The position numbers were made by a program, and so were the translations under genes. 7,972 nucleotides of DNA from positions 1-7,972 of the forward strand of contig JAFGIT010000115.1 of assembly GCA_016929465.1 (NCBI GenBank), given 5' to 3'. This stretch comes from Candidatus Coatesiibacteriota bacterium (GTDB lineage Bacteria > B130-G9). The notes beneath the pieces were generated by a model, which worked only from the letters and a program-made list of their open reading frames with translations, was not told the DNA's origin and did not search any database. Positions 1 through 4,971 of this stretch are shown here, piece after piece. Numbering within the stretch: the stretch's first letter is position 1; each line of letters begins with the position of its first letter.

Positions 1-1305
1 ATATTGGATCGTCGATCCATCAGTTGAGGTCGTAACGCTGAAGCTGACGCTCTGCCCGTTGACAAGGAGGTCAACCGAATCGATGTCGATGTCGCCGTCG
101 TAGTCATAGAGCCGGATCGATATCTGCCCGACCCTCGACACGCCCGTGTCACCATCCTCGGGTGTCGTCTGCGTCACGAAAGGTGCGGAATGGAGCAGTG
201 AGAGATAGGCGACGACGTATCCGTCCTGGTTCGCGACGGCCAAATCGGCCGAGCCGTTTCCATCTATGTCTCCGCACAGCATGGACGTTGAATTCGCAGC
301 GTCCTCGGATGTCCATGAGGGTGACTTCTCGATCGACCCGTTGGAATTCGAATAGACTGCATTGACCTGGGACCTGAACGTTGCGACGGCTATGTCCGGA
401 TACCCGTCCTCAGCGAAGTCAGACCATCTAATTGAGCGTGTTGCGCTGGACTCGTTCGAGGTCCAGACCGCAGCCTCGCCAAAGTCGCCATCGACGTTGG
501 CAAAGACCTGGTCCTGTGCATCGAGGTTGCCGACGAGGAGGTCGAGGTCGCCGTCAGCGTCATAATCGCCGAAGTCGAGTGAATATGTCGATAGCCAGTC
601 TGGGGAAGTCCAGACTGCCTCATCCTCAGGAAGCCCATCGCTTATTCGGTAGATGCGGTTCTGGCCGATGTTGCCGACGGCGAGGTAGTATTCTCCGTCG
701 CCATCTAGTTCGGCGATCGCAGCCGCTCTCGTCTCGATGCGATTCGGGGACAGCCAATAGGGCTCAGAGGTCAGAGTCCCTCCTTCGTTGGCATAGATGA
801 CGTTCTCCCCGGTACCCCCGCAGAAGATGTCGATATACCCGTCGCCGTCGAAGTCGAAGGGCAGCACGACGTTTGTCCATCGGCTATCCGATGAGTTCCA
901 GTCTGCAGTTCTCGAAAGGCCTCCCTGCGAGTTGCTGTAGAGGCGATTGTTCTGTTCTATCGAATTGCCGACGAACAGGTCGGGCAGACTCGAGGAGATA
1001 TTGGCCAGCGCTACTGAGAGCGTGTAATCGCTTTCGCTCGACTGCCAAGTGGTGTATTCGGTGAAGTCTCCCAGGACGTTCACATAGACCATGTTGGGTT
1101 CGTTATAGCAGCCGACGATGATGTCGAGCATCCCATCCCCGTTCATGTCCGCCATGTCAAGAGATTGCGCCTTGAGGACGTCGGGCGTAAGAAAGACGGG
1201 GTCGGCCGAAAGCGGCGTCATGGCAGCATCGACCGTCGTGCTGATTGCCATCAAAGATAGCGAAACGATGAGCGCTGAGGCTCTGAATCTCCATTTATTA
1301 AACAT
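1..1305 (-). CDS. Secreted VCBS/FG-GAP seven-bladed propeller protein with C-terminal Ig-like domain (3' end beyond window)
   Basis: The frame is open from an ATG at 1305 to the window edge, giving 435 residues without a stop, so the C-terminus is missing. Residues 1-27 look like a signal peptide: basic MFNKWRFR, a hydrophobic core, then VDA-A as a likely cleavage site. Residues 50-370 carry seven VCBS/FG-GAP units about 48-50 residues apart. Calcium-loop motifs of D-x-D/N-G-D/N-G-x-x-D type are seen near residues 53, 151, 199, 247, 296 and 346, and a degenerate unit without acidic ligands lies near 100. Trp-x-Ser motifs at W87, W136, W184, W232, W281 and W331 mark the blade linkers. From about 373, a TPEDGDTGV motif and an IDIDSVDLLVNG stretch begin an Ig-like domain. 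Seven units match an integrin-alpha-like propeller. Such proteins are usually extracellular and bind ligands or surfaces, but the ligand cannot be read here. A GGAG at 1315-1318 sits 9 nt before the ATG. The gene follows dapA by 61 nt on the same strand, with no functional link evident. Confidence 0.88.
   Translation of the reverse strand, partial: MFNKWRFRASALIVSLSLMAISTTVDAAMTPLSADPVFLTPDVLKAQSLDMADMNGDGMLDIIVGCYNEPNMVYVNVLGDFTEYTTWQSSESDYTLSVALANISSSLPDLFVGNSIEQNNRLYSNSQGGLSRTADWNSSDSRWTNVVLPFDFDGDGYIDIFCGGTGENVIYANEGGTLTSEPYWLSPNRIETRAAAIAELDGDGEYYLAVGNIGQNRIYRISDGLPEDEAVWTSPDWLSTYSLDFGDYDADGDLDLLVGNLDAQDQVFANVDGDFGEAAVWTSNESSATRSIRWSDFAEDGYPDIAVATFRSQVNAVYSNSNGSIEKSPSWTSEDAANSTSMLCGDIDGNGSADLAVANQDGYVVAYLSLLHSAPFVTQTTPEDGDTGVSRVGQISIRLYDYDGDIDIDSVDLLVNGQSVSFSVTTSTDGSTIQY
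196..1158 (-). repeat. Seven tandem VCBS/FG-GAP units (protein-level repeat)
   Basis: This is the coding span of residues about 50-370 of the propeller protein. Six of the seven units keep a recognisable Asp-rich calcium loop followed by a hydrophobic (I/L)-x-V-(G/A) strand. Unit 2 (about residue 100) keeps the LPDLFVGN strand but has lost the D-x-D-G-D-G loop. Unit 4 ends in Tyr instead of the last Asp. The units have diverged in DNA sequence, so this is an old domain repeat and not a recent tandem duplication. Confidence 0.85.
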
Positions 1306-1319
1306 TCGCTGAGACTCCA

Positions 1320-1353
1320 AATTCCTTATGGATTGCTAAGATTGCCAGGAATT
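1320..1353 (-). repeat. Inverted repeat between dapA and the propeller gene
   Basis: Seven-base arms AATTCCT (1320-1326) and AGGAATT (1347-1353) are perfectly complementary and separated by 20 nt. In a dapA read-through transcript they could form a weak stem just upstream of the propeller gene's ribosome binding site. There is no U-run after it, so it is not an intrinsic terminator. It may be chance. Confidence 0.3.
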
Positions 1354-1366
1354 ATGCTGATCGTTT

Positions 1367-2239
1367 TCAGATCATTCCGTAACGCCTTATGACGTCAAGC
1401 AGTTTCTGCTTATTTGCCGGCTGCATCTCGACCAGCGGAAGACGCAGCTCACCAGAACAGCGGCCAATTGCCTCCAGCGCGGTCTTGACAGGCCCAGGAT
1501 TCGTCTCAATGAAGCAGGCGTTTATCACCTCGGATATCTCTATCTGTATTCTAGCCGCCTTGGCCAGGTCGCCCTCGAAGAATAGCTGACACATCTCAGC
1601 CATCTCCTTGGCCAGGATATTGGCGCTGGCGGAGATGACGCCGCTCCCCCCGATCGAGAGGATGGGGACCACCATCAAATCCTCGCCAGAGAGAATGAAC
1701 AGCCTGTCTCCGCAGAGCCTGCGGATCTCCAGGACCTGCCTCATATCCCCGCTCGACTCCTTAACACCGACAATGTTCGGCACGTCGCAAAGCGCCTCGA
1801 GGGTAGATGGCAGCAGGTTGACAGCGGTTCTTCCGGGGATGTTATAGATGATAACGGGTAGGCGTGTGCTGGATGCTATCTTCGTGAAATGCGCAATGTG
1901 GCCTGCCTGCGTTGGCTTATTGTAGTAGCAGGAGATCGCGAGCACTCCGTCGATGCCTATTTCCTCGCATATACGCGCATTCTCGATCGCGACTCTCGTG
2001 TCATTGGAGCCTATTCCGGCGATTATGGGGATCCTGCCATCGATCTCGCCCTTAACAAAGGTGATTATCTCGCGATACTCGTCGCGCGTAAGTGTTGCAC
2101 TCTCGCCGGTCGTCCCGCACAAGAGAATACCGTCGGTGCCAGACTCCAGGTGATAATCCAGCAATTTGGCATAGTCGTTGAACGCGACCTTGCCATTCCT
2201 AAATGGTGTAACCAACGCGACATAAGAACCTTTGAACAT
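1367..2239 (-). CDS. dapA: 4-hydroxy-tetrahydrodipicolinate synthase
   Basis: Cytosolic enzyme condensing pyruvate with L-aspartate-4-semialdehyde, the first committed step of diaminopimelate and lysine synthesis. The 290 residues match the family's full length and TIM-barrel pattern. All catalytic residues are visible, one position before the E. coli numbering: T43 and T44 in GTTGES (42-47), Y106 in SCYYNKP, Y132 in IIYNIPGRT, R137, and the Schiff-base lysine K160 in GVKESSGD. The ATG at 2239 is supported by GGAGGG at 2250-2255, 10 nt upstream, and by the family-typical N-terminus MFKGSYVALVTPF. By register with the E. coli enzyme, several lysine-binding residues of the allosteric site are changed (H53 to R52, H56 to Y55, E84 to V83), so feedback inhibition by lysine may be weak or absent; that is inference. 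The gene stands 138 nt after the CPBP pair and 61 nt before the propeller gene, with no other lysine gene nearby. N-acetylneuraminate lyase and other DapA-superfamily members are less likely given the intact R137 and GTTGES. Confidence 0.97.
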   Translation of the reverse strand: MFKGSYVALVTPFRNGKVAFNDYAKLLDYHLESGTDGILLCGTTGESATLTRDEYREIITFVKGEIDGRIPIIAGIGSNDTRVAIENARICEEIGIDGVLAISCYYNKPTQAGHIAHFTKIASSTRLPVIIYNIPGRTAVNLLPSTLEALCDVPNIVGVKESSGDMRQVLEIRRLCGDRLFILSGEDLMVVPILSIGGSGVISASANILAKEMAEMCQLFFEGDLAKAARIQIEISEVINACFIETNPGPVKTALEAIGRCSGELRLPLVEMQPANKQKLLDVIRRYGMI

Positions 2240-2332
2240 TATCCCTATACCCTCCGAGTCTTTGAATTGCTGAGTCTCACGAGCCTGTGCCCATACAATA
2301 ACAACATTAATCTACCCTCTGTCGTTTCGATG

Positions 2333-2361
2333 ATGTTATTCCAGGATTTGATGAACGGCAA
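2333..2361 (-). promoter_or_regulatory. Weak candidate promoter for dapA
   Basis: On the minus strand, TTGCCG (2356-2361) is followed after 17 nt by TAACAT (2333-2338), each matching four of six bases of the sigma70 consensus. It would start dapA transcription about 90 nt upstream of the ATG. The match is modest and it overlaps the inverted repeat behind the preceding gene, so dapA may instead be read from the upstream cassette. Confidence 0.22.
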
Positions 2362-2374
2362 GGCTGCAATCCTG
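2342..2374 (-). repeat. Inverted repeat directly after the second CPBP gene
   Basis: Arms CAGGATT (2342-2348) and AATCCTG (2368-2374) are perfectly complementary over 7 bp with a 19-nt loop. They begin 3 nt after the stop codon of the CPBP gene. No T-run follows in the direction of transcription, so it is not a canonical intrinsic terminator. It could protect the 3' end of the transcript or be accidental. Confidence 0.3.
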
Positions 2375-2377
2375 AAT

Positions 2378-3178
2378 TCAAGGCCGAAGGAGGTAACCGA
2401 TAAATGAAAGAATCAGACAGCCGCTATTCCAGGTGACGTGAAGCAAGATACACCAGCGCAGCCGGTTAGTCCTCAACAGCAGCCAACAGAGTATCACCCC
2501 AATAAGGAAGCTCGAGATGAATTGGTGGATATTAAGCTCATCTAACGCTGTCTGGTGGAGGTAGGAGAAGATAACGCTGCTCCCAATGACGGCAGACCAC
2601 CGCCCGGAAAGCCTGAGTAAGAGCATGAAAAGGACGCCCCTTGAGAGGAGCTCCTCTGCAGCAGGGGCCAACAGACATGGTCCGATCGTTCCCAGCACAA
2701 CACCCAAGCTTATGCCGCCGCCTCCCATTAGGGGCTCAATGACATCTCTCCAGAAATGACCTGCTCCCGGCAGATTCGGCTCACATAACTGGGGCGGCAG
2801 GAAGATGAATAGAAGCCTCAGGAGCGTTGTGCCGAGCAAAGCCATGATGAAGAACAACCCGGTCTCGAGCACGGACCTTCCGACGTCGACGGCCTCGCCC
2901 AAGTAATTGCAGAGAAGACGAAGATCGCGCCTGAAGATAAGAACAATACCCAAGAGAATGAACATTTGCTTGGCTGCGGCTTGTCCGGGAAGCAAGTGCA
3001 CTGAATTGAGTGCCAGGTGGACCGGCGCATCGGCAGGCCCATCTCCTGCCGCAAGAGCGATCAGCTTTGCCACACCGGCAACCAGCAAATAGAATATGGC
3101 AATCTTGACCGACATCCAGATCACCCTACGGCAAGCCGGGCTACTGTAATGCAGGTGTTCGCTCGTTTTGGCCTTCAT
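2378..3178 (-). CDS. CPBP family intramembrane glutamic protease (second of a tandem pair)
   Basis: Member of the CPBP (CAAX protease and bacteriocin-processing, also called ABI or Rce1-like) membrane protease family, 266 residues with several hydrophobic segments. All three family motifs are present: EELLSR with E175, E176 and R180; FSYLH with F204 and H208; and HVTWN with H247 and N251. The catalytic glutamate and both histidines are therefore intact. The frame stays open 37 codons further upstream to 3289, but that extension runs inside the preceding gene and is hydrophilic and compositionally odd. I place the start at the ATG of the ATGA overlap at 3178, which implies translational coupling; no clear ribosome binding site precedes it. 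It aligns throughout with its upstream neighbour (for example RRDLRLLCNYLGEA against RREARLLGKHLGEA), marking an old tandem duplication. The substrate is unknown. Family members process prenylated or secreted peptides or confer bacteriocin immunity. Confidence 0.9.
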   Translation of the reverse strand: MKAKTSEHLHYSSPACRRVIWMSVKIAIFYLLVAGVAKLIALAAGDGPADAPVHLALNSVHLLPGQAAAKQMFILLGIVLIFRRDLRLLCNYLGEAVDVGRSVLETGLFFIMALLGTTLLRLLFIFLPPQLCEPNLPGAGHFWRDVIEPLMGGGGISLGVVLGTIGPCLLAPAAEELLSRGVLFMLLLRLSGRWSAVIGSSVIFSYLHQTALDELNIHQFISSFLIGVILCWLLLRTNRLRWCILLHVTWNSGCLILSFIGYLLRP

Positions 3179-3963
3179 GGGACTAGATAGGAAAGAACAA
3201 GTATGGCAAGAATGGCTATGCCGGTGTTCCACAGTGAATGAAGGACGAAGCACCAGAAAAGACGACGCGTGAAGAGCAGGACCAGGCAAAGAGCGATTCC
3301 GCTGGCGACGTGAACTGAGAGAACCATATAATTGATCCTCTCTATTCCGATCTGATGCAATCCCGCGAAGATGAGGCTGGAAAGGAATACTGCCGGCAGC
3401 TTGCCGGTGAATTTAAGCAACAACGCAAATAGGCCGCCTCTAAATACCATCTCCTCCATTGCCGGAGCGGCTATACACGCGATAAGCAACGCCAGCGATG
3501 AGTTGAAGTCGATCTCTCCCCTCTCGACTATCGGCATGATGACTTTCTCAAAGATCTGCTTGGCCGTACGCGGGTGTGCGCTGCTGAGGTGCCGTGGCAG
3601 CCAAAAATAAAACGAAAGCGTGATTGCCGTACTCAGAAGTATCTCCGCAAGCAGAATGAGGATTACGAAGCGGATCGATATCAGCCATTTCCTCGCCTCC
3701 CCAAGGTGCTTTCCGAGCAGACGCGCTTCTCGTCTGAAAAGCACATACGTGACCGGCAGCATTACAGTCAACATGACGACATTGCCGGATATTTTTAGAG
3801 TATCGATGTCAGCCCAATTTCCCGTGCCGAGGGCTTCTCCGAGCATCCAGTAGAGCCCGGTGAAGGTTGCCAGCTTGGCGATCTGGGTCAGAGCGAAGCG
3901 GCTCTTCCTTCCTATTGGGCCTCCGGCCGGAATTGGTGCACGCGATTCATCAGCCCCGTTCAA
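3175..3963 (-). CDS. CPBP family intramembrane glutamic protease (first of a tandem pair)
   Basis: 262 residues, with hydrophobic segments near 30-45, 58-75, 97-122, 155-170, 190-205, 213-232 and 237-260. CPBP family motifs are complete: EEMVFR with E170, E171 and R175; FAGLH with F199 and H203; and HSLWN with H242 and N246. The cytosolic head (1-25) is hydrophilic and rich in Pro and Gly. The start is TTG at 3963, forming a TTGA overlap with the stop of the preceding gene; AGG- and GGGAAGGG-like purine runs lie immediately upstream. No other start precedes the first hydrophobic segment, as the first internal ATG is at codon 40. The gene overlaps both neighbours by 4 nt, so the three genes are almost certainly one transcript with coupled translation. 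The family acts in the membrane, but the substrate cannot be inferred from the sequence; the co-encoded 102-residue protein is a candidate partner only by position. Confidence 0.9.
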   Translation of the reverse strand: MNGADESRAPIPAGGPIGRKSRFALTQIAKLATFTGLYWMLGEALGTGNWADIDTLKISGNVVMLTVMLPVTYVLFRREARLLGKHLGEARKWLISIRFVILILLAEILLSTAITLSFYFWLPRHLSSAHPRTAKQIFEKVIMPIVERGEIDFNSSLALLIACIAAPAMEEMVFRGGLFALLLKFTGKLPAVFLSSLIFAGLHQIGIERINYMVLSVHVASGIALCLVLLFTRRLFWCFVLHSLWNTGIAILAILVLSYLVP

Positions 3964-4268
3964 GCCCTTCCCGCCTGAGCGTCTGCCTGCATCGCCTCGA
4001 GTAATTCCACTAGCTTATCCCCGGCCTCTATGCTCGATATTCCGTATTCACCGAGGGCGTCATGGGCGCATTCGGAGTATGAACTCCCATCGGGGGAGAG
4101 CTCCTCGATTGACTCCAACATGTCCGTTATCAGTGCGATGCGTTGTGGCATGAATGGATCGGCACACATTGCCTGAAGGACCCTATACTGCCAATTCGAC
4201 CTGAGCTTCTTCCAACGCTCAACAGCCATCTCTGCCCTATATCGTGCGCTCGTATGGTTATCCGCCAT
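3960..4268 (-). CDS. Hypothetical protein, first gene of the CPBP protease cassette
   Basis: I do not recognise this 102-residue protein. It has no signal peptide or membrane segment. It is mostly amphipathic and probably helical, basic near the N-terminus (RYRAEMAVERWKKLR) and acidic afterwards, with Cys35 and Cys69. A Gly/Ser-rich break near 60-65 could separate two helical halves. The reality of the gene rests on three points. The ribosome binding site GGGGAGG is strong (4274-4280, 5 nt before the ATG). Its TGA overlaps the TTG start of the CPBP gene. The frame has coding-like composition throughout. It leads a three-gene overlapping cassette with two membrane proteases, so it may be a regulator, adaptor or substrate of them; the sequence does not say which. 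Confidence 0.78.
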   Translation of the reverse strand: MADNHTSARYRAEMAVERWKKLRSNWQYRVLQAMCADPFMPQRIALITDMLESIEELSPDGSSYSECAHDALGEYGISSIEAGDKLVELLEAMQADAQAGRA

Positions 4269-4273
4269 TCATT

Positions 4274-4280
4274 CCTCCCC
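4274..4280 (-). promoter_or_regulatory. Ribosome binding site of the 102-residue gene
   Basis: Minus-strand GGGGAGG ends 5 nt before the ATG at 4268. It decides between that ATG and another one 4 nt upstream (4272), which is in a different frame and reaches a stop after four codons. Confidence 0.75.
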
Positions 4281-4299
4281 TGCTGATATCATGGATTTG

Positions 4300-4316
4300 A
4301 TGCGATTCAATCGCAT
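4300..4316. promoter_or_regulatory. Perfect 17-bp palindrome, candidate operator
   Basis: ATGCGATT and AATCGCAT are perfect inverted arms around a single central base. The site lies 32-48 nt upstream of the cassette's ATG, next to an AT-rich ATATAT run that could be its -10 box. This geometry fits a dimeric repressor site. As RNA it could also form a 6-bp stem with a 5-nt loop. A smaller palindrome, TGATATCA, sits close by at 4284-4291. Confidence 0.45.
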
Positions 4317-4340
4317 ATATATCACCCATCGTATCAGCAA
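4314..4340 (-). promoter_or_regulatory. Weak candidate promoter of the CPBP cassette
   Basis: Minus-strand TTGCTG (4335-4340) precedes TATATG (4314-4319) with a 15-nt spacer, shorter than the preferred 17. It is the best left-facing match in the region, and its -10 box runs into the palindrome, which would suit repression. Support is limited to sequence similarity. Confidence 0.27.
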
Positions 4341-4464
4341 CGCAGTCCCCTGTCTCAGTTTTTCTCGGGGCGGAATCCGACATCCCCCAAGAAAGCCACG
4401 GCTCGTTAGGATTGCCTGAATTGGCTAGGGACGGCGTTGTAGTTTGAATCTGGCTTTCAGGTGA

Positions 4465-4491
4465 AATCGTGGAACGAATCGCAATAATCGC
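4465..4491 (+). repeat. Direct copies of the AATCG half-site next to the right-facing promoter
   Basis: AATCGT (4465-4470), AATCGC (4477-4482) and AATCGC (4486-4491) are in direct orientation with 12- and 9-nt periods, ending 13 nt before the -35 box. The same AATCGC hexamer forms both arms of the palindrome at 4300-4316. The clustering suggests binding sites for one regulator serving both directions, but the hexamer is short and also occurs by chance elsewhere in the window. Confidence 0.33.
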
Positions 4492-4504
4492 CAATTCATA
4501 GTGC

Positions 4505-4533
4505 TTGACTGGCTGGAGTACATGAGCTATAGT
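4505..4533 (+). promoter_or_regulatory. Sigma70-type promoter of the small membrane protein gene
   Basis: TTGACT (4505-4510) and TATAGT (4528-4533) are separated by exactly 17 nt, each matching five of six consensus bases. Transcription would start near 4540, leaving a leader of roughly 65-70 nt before the GTG at 4608. This is the best promoter match I found, and it may also serve gatA and lon downstream. Confidence 0.68.
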
Positions 4534-4592
4534 TGTGTTCAATTATGCTGCTGAGAGAGGGTTTTGGATATCCTATTAACTTCTTGCTCAAA

Positions 4593-4598
4593 AGGAGG
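4593..4598 (+). promoter_or_regulatory. Strong ribosome binding site for the 58-residue gene
   Basis: AGGAGG, within AAAGGAGGTGA, complements the 16S 3' end almost fully. It lies 9 nt before the GTG at 4608. It is the main evidence that this short frame is translated. Confidence 0.8.
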
Positions 4599-4607
4599 TG
4601 ACAGCAC

Positions 4608-4784
4608 GTGAATTTTGACCTGCAATTCAGCACGGTTGAAGAGGGCCTATTCAACACCGTCATCATGCTTTTCATCATGATGCTCTGGTCTTCAGTGACT
4701 ATCGCATTGGGCCTTACGATCTATGGTATTATTCGAGACGTCTGGAGAGGCAAGAAAAAGGACGAGGAAGATAAGATAGTCTGA
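4608..4784 (+). CDS. Small single-span membrane protein, 58 residues
   Basis: This gene is short but well signalled. It has a GTG start behind a near-consensus ribosome binding site and a good promoter, and it stops at TGA 4782-4784. The protein begins MNFDLQFSTVEEG with acidic residues, then has one long hydrophobic, Met-rich segment at about 14-42. It ends in a charged tail with RGKKKDEEDK that should stay in the cytoplasm by the positive-inside rule, giving an N-out, C-in topology. I do not recognise the family. The layout of one N-terminal helix and a charged tail recalls small pump subunits such as OadG and many small stress membrane proteins, but there is no diagnostic motif. It lies 187 nt before gatA on the same strand and faces away from the CPBP cassette across the shared control region. 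Confidence 0.75.
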   Translation: MNFDLQFSTVEEGLFNTVIMLFIMMLWSSVTIALGLTIYGIIRDVWRGKKKDEEDKIV

Positions 4785-4901
4785 CCCTCGGGGCGCCTCA
4801 GCCATTGCTCTTGCCCGACGCTAGTCAGATTTGAGGTCTGTCAATCCGGCAGGCCAATGGTCTTCTGTCTCATGTCGTCTGTGAATTCGCAGGCTTTTTT
4901 G

Positions 4902-4918
4902 CTGCCTAAAGCAGGCAG
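4902..4918 (+). repeat. Short stem-loop in the leader of gatA
   Basis: CTGCCT (4902-4907) and AGGCAG (4913-4918) form a perfect 6-bp stem with a 5-nt loop. A T6 run lies before the stem and not after it, so it is not an intrinsic terminator for rightward transcription, and the opposite strand has A6 after the stem. The rest of the 187-nt gap (4785-4971) shows no gene, no T-box and no clear promoter. Confidence 0.35.
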
Positions 4919-4960
4919 ATGAGCAGTGACTTGCGAATAGAGAAGATGCACCGTTGTTGC

Positions 4961-4966
4961 AGAGGA
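4961..4966 (+). promoter_or_regulatory. Ribosome binding site deciding the gatA start
   Basis: AGAGGA lies 5 nt before the TTG at 4972. The alternative TTG codons at 4954 and 4957 have only weak purine runs ahead of them, and no ATG or GTG is available in frame between the upstream stop (4927-4929) and 4972. Confidence 0.5.
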
Positions 4967-4971
4967 ACAAT

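Larger units (their letters stand above)
4281..4607. other. Divergent intergenic control region
   Basis: This 327-nt stretch between a left-facing cassette and a right-facing gene holds no convincing gene. From left to right it contains the palindrome at 4300-4316, a weak left-facing promoter, a pair of 8-bp complementary arms (GAAAGCCA at 4391-4398 and TGGCTTTC at 4451-4458, 52 nt apart), the AATCG-type repeats at 4465-4491, the right-facing promoter at 4505-4533 and a 5' leader of roughly 65-70 nt. A minus-strand open frame of 94 codons (4258-4542) crosses it but lacks coding character. Confidence 0.6.

Noticed and set aside
1889-2407. 172-codon plus-strand frame antisense to dapA
   Set aside because: The opposite strand encodes an unmistakable DapA with all catalytic residues; this frame is a shadow.
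2387-2436. AAGGAGG followed 10 nt later by ATG and a 10-codon frame on the plus strand
   Set aside because: It is very short and antisense to the end of the second CPBP gene, with no promoter ahead. The ribosome-site match is most likely chance.
3179-3289. 37-codon upstream extension of the second CPBP gene
   Set aside because: It overlaps the last part of the first CPBP gene, is not hydrophobic or family-like, and the ATGA overlap at 3175-3178 gives a natural start.
4258-4542. 94-codon minus-strand frame upstream of the 102-residue gene
   Set aside because: Its composition is not protein-like. It has no good ribosome binding site, spans the palindrome and both promoter candidates, and its end overlaps the real ribosome binding site and start of the next gene.
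4891-4918. T6 run with adjacent 6-bp stem considered as an intrinsic terminator
   Set aside because: The T-run comes before the stem for rightward transcription, and an A-run follows it on the other strand, so neither direction gives a stem followed by U's.
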